A stretch of DNA of 64,000 bases from assembly GCF_036884655.1 (NCBI RefSeq), contig NC_088342.1:13699001-13763000 (forward strand), written 5' to 3'. Source of the stretch: Musa acuminata AAA Group (lineage: Eukaryota > Streptophyta > Magnoliopsida > Zingiberales > Musaceae). A program made the position numbers and the translations under genes. The first letter of the stretch is position 1. Each line of letters starts with the position of its first letter. Below, in pieces: positions 61,459 to 64,000 of the stretch. Below the pieces are notes generated by a model. The model was not told the origin of the DNA. It saw nothing but the letters and a program-made list of their open reading frames with translations, and did no database searches.

Positions 61459-62048
61459 TGTATTGGGTTGACAGCCCATATTCAACCCAAAAGTGAGTTT
61501 TATCCGTCCACAGTTCATCTTTTCTTAATCTAATCTTAATTTATATTAGGGGGTACGGTGACTATAAAAAAAATAGAAAAAAGTAAGAGAAAAAAAGGAA
61601 AGAAACAAGGACAACACAGAGAAACTGTTCTCAATCATCTAGCAGTGCTTTCATCTCGGGTTAGATTAGATCTACAATAGATTCTTACGATGTTTACTTA
61701 GGGAGAATTAGAGAAGATTTAGATATTATGCATAGTGACGTGATCCTTGTATCCCAATTATTCTCTTGTGATTGTTACTAGGATTTTAGGCAAGAGATTG
61801 AGATTTATATATTTATTATTATTATAATAGATTATCTTTAGTTTGTCCCGTGGTTTTTACCCTTCACATTGAATTTTTCACGTATATCTCGGTGTTTAAT
61901 TTGATTATGATTCCATTTAATTTCGATGTATATCTTGGTGTTTAATTTGATTATCGTTCCATTTAATTTGATTATGGTTCCATTTATTATAATAGAGAAA
62001 TAAACTTTTGTTCATTTACAAAAGTTTATTTCTCTTTATATCCCATCA
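61459..62048 (+). mobile_element. Second family W LTR, diverged
   Basis: TGTATTGGGTTGACAGCCC to ...TATCCCATCA, aligned with 56742-57346 in the same orientation. Shared blocks include GTCCCGTGGTTTTTACCC, CTGTTCTCAATCAT and GTGACGTGATCCTTGTATCCC. Near its end it has two extra copies of a TTTAATTTGATTAT..CCATTTA segment and an 18-base-stem perfect hairpin. Flanks do not form a clean duplication. Confidence 0.75.
61994..62035. repeat. Perfect 18-bp inverted repeat, 6-base loop
   Basis: AGAGAAATAAACTTTTGT (61994-62011) and its exact reverse complement (62018-62035) flank TCATTT. The related LTR at 57300-57346 lacks this symmetry. Confidence 0.9.
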
Positions 62049-62700
62049 AAATAGACGGAAGATATTTTATCAAAAAAAAAAACCATCAAACTCTATCTTA
62101 AAGAATTATAATTTTATATCGCAAGATACAAAATATTTCACATGTATTTCGGAAGGGAAACTTTGAATAGCTAATTTTGCCTATGCCAACTCGTTTTCTT
62201 ATATTTAGTATGAGTCTTGGCCTCGTGAGCTCGATGATATGATTTGTGCCGACGCAAATGGTTATGTTTATTTTAGTTTTCTTCTTTTGCAAAAACATAA
62301 AAACTTTGGACTTAGCCCTCTCATTGCATGCATGCATGGGTTGGTTGCTTAATTTCTTTTTCATCTTTAAGATATAAATACAAGATATATATATACGGTA
62401 ATTTTCCTAGAAATGATTTTCTTTTTTATTTTTTATTTTTCAAAAAACACTCTTCTTTTATTTTTTTTCTTTTCTCAGACAGTGTGTGTCCCTAATTTAA
62501 AAAATACACAAAATACCCCACACCAACTCTTCTCCTCGAATTTTTCTTATTTTTCATCATTTTTTAATTATTATCATATTTTTATTTGACTTATTTATAG
62601 TGTTTATATTGTAATGATCAAATTATAAAATATCAAAACCACTACAATAGATCAAAAAACTATAAGGGATGAATGAGAAATGTACAATAGTTCTTTGAGG
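62049..62700. other. AT-rich intergenic DNA
   Basis: No coding sequence. The stretch at about 62405-62520 resembles the left arm of the possible foldback element at 60640. A CATGCATGCATGG run is at about 62326. Confidence 0.4.
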
Positions 62701-64000
62701 AGCAATATATCAAAATAGACAAAATCTAACGTTTCAATTTTATTTTATTTATTTTAATTTTTTAGCATCTGAACACTATGAAATTTTATTTATTTTCTTT
62801 GATTTATTCTAATTTTTTAGAATAAGATTCTTCCATGAAATATTTTTTGATATTTGAGCTTTAAATAAGTAGGAAACGTATTCTGAAAATTTGGTCAAAA
62901 AGAAGGAAGATTTTGACCCACTTGCATTATTTTTTAGATCAATTCAAAAATAGTATAACTAGGTCAAATCCTTGTGAAAAAAATAACATGATATTTTCAA
63001 AAAGAAAATAACCATTGTATTAGATCCTATGGACAAAAAATCCAACTTTTTCTATTTTAGAAATTTTATTTGATATTTTATAAACTTTTTAATATTTGAA
63101 TACTATGAAAATTTTATCTCTTTTTTTTGTTTTATTAAAATATAATGCTTCTATTAAATGTTTTTGACATTTGAGCTTCTAAATAATATAAAAATTATCC
63201 TGAAAATTTGATCTAAAAACTAAAACCTTGAACCGCTTAAACTGTTTTTGAATTAGCCCTAAAAATAATGTAACTGGATCAACTCCCAGTCATAATAACT
63301 TAAATTTTTTGGAAACCTTTGCATTAAACCCAAATGGAAAAAAATATATTTTTATTTATTTTTTTAAAATTTTCAGCATTTGAACACTATGAAATTTTAT
63401 CTATTTTCTACAAAGTATTCTAATTTTATAAAAAATATAATGTTTTCATGAATTTTTTTCAAAACATTTGAGCTTCTAAATTGGTATAAAATCAAAAACA
63501 AAGGCTTTGTGTTAAACTTAGATATTTTCAGAAAACCTTTACATTACATCCAGATAGATAAAATTTGATATTTTCAGAAAACCTTTACTTTACATTCAAA
63601 AATAGTGTAAGTCGATCAAATCCTGATCAAAATAATTTGATACTTTCAGAAAACCTTTACATTACATCCAGATAGATAAAATTTTAACTTTATTATATTA
63701 AAAAACTATTTCATATTTTTCTAAATTTTTCATCATTTGAACACCATGAAATTTTATCCATTTTCTTCAATTTCTTCTAATTTTGTTAAAATATGATGCT
63801 TGTATGAAATGTGTTTTTGACATTTGTGCTTCTAACTAGGTAGGAAACCTATTCTAAAAATTTGAAGTTCTTGAACCTCTTACACTATTTTTGAGATCAA
63901 TTAAAAAAATATAACTTAGTCAAATCCTAGTCAAAACATCATGAGATTTTTAGGAAACCTTTGTGTTAAACTTAGATGAACAAAAAATTTAATCATTTTT
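62700..64000. repeat. Diverged tandem satellite, units ~284-357 bases, runs off the edge
   Basis: The anchor AGCATTTGAACACTATGAAATTTTA recurs, with variation, at about 62764, 63091, 63375 and 63732. Each is followed in order by ATTCTAATTTT, ATATGATGCTT-like, TGACATTTGAGCTTCTAAA, and AAATAGTGTAAC..TCAAATCC..GTCAAAA blocks, then a GGAAACCTTTGTGTTAAAC-like block. The third unit carries an internal duplication of TTTCAGAAAACCTTTACATTAC (about 63533 and 63654, with a variant near 63575). No reading frame. Confidence 0.8.

Overview
The window is plant nuclear DNA, AT-rich and crowded with retrotransposons. Three loci look like host genes: a five-exon GDSL esterase/lipase (+, 16249-19882), a CCDC124/Lso2-type coiled-coil protein (-, about 21416-27227) and a three-exon phi-class glutathione S-transferase (-, 58962-59806). 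There is also a MIR394 microRNA gene (-, hairpin 43054-43156). Spliceosomal introns, a plant microRNA, tRNA-iMet primer sites and plant copia/Sirevirus families establish a land plant. The repeat families and the GC-rich first exon of the CCDC124-like gene suggest a monocot, perhaps banana-like (Zingiberales). That last step is inference from recollection, not a search.

Layout. 1-950: exon-like fragments of an unrecognised minus-strand gene, then a short repeat. 1091-8198: a Sirevirus-like LTR element with 1.6 kb LTRs, a gag but no pol, a scrambled triplicated gag start and a GAAAT target duplication. 8199-11027: a duplicated flank and a 5'-truncated copia. 11028-16190: intergenic DNA with a long foldback element. 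16198-19882: GDSL gene. 20287-27227: CCDC124-like gene and its 3' side, with SINEs and a GTACCGG-rich repeat. 28387-40702: a nest of minus-strand copia elements, namely a decayed element X1 split by a solo LTR, then a truncated element Y and a second X leader/LTR copy. 40703-46190: mostly non-coding, with MIR394. 46190-47920: degenerate LINE. 47921-51055: simple and tandem repeats. 51061-58778: a complete but dead minus-strand copia (Z) with AAAAC target duplications, broken by two solo LTRs that each have perfect 5-bp duplications. 58962-59806: GST gene. 59939-64000: AT-rich DNA with foldback arms, a W-family LTR carrying a perfect hairpin, and a diverged tandem satellite that runs off the right edge.

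The host genes share no obvious pathway: a secreted lipase/esterase, a cytosolic ribosome-associated factor, a detoxification enzyme and a regulatory microRNA. The informative part is the layered insertion history, which gives relative ages. X1 is older than its Y-family solo LTR, Z is older than the two solo LTRs inside it, and the short tandem duplicates near 1 kb and 8.3 kb are older than the Sirevirus-like element. I found no convincing new biochemical system. The most unusual structures are the gag triplication with an inverted fragment, the variable palindrome array in the LTRs, the foldback elements and the terminal satellite.
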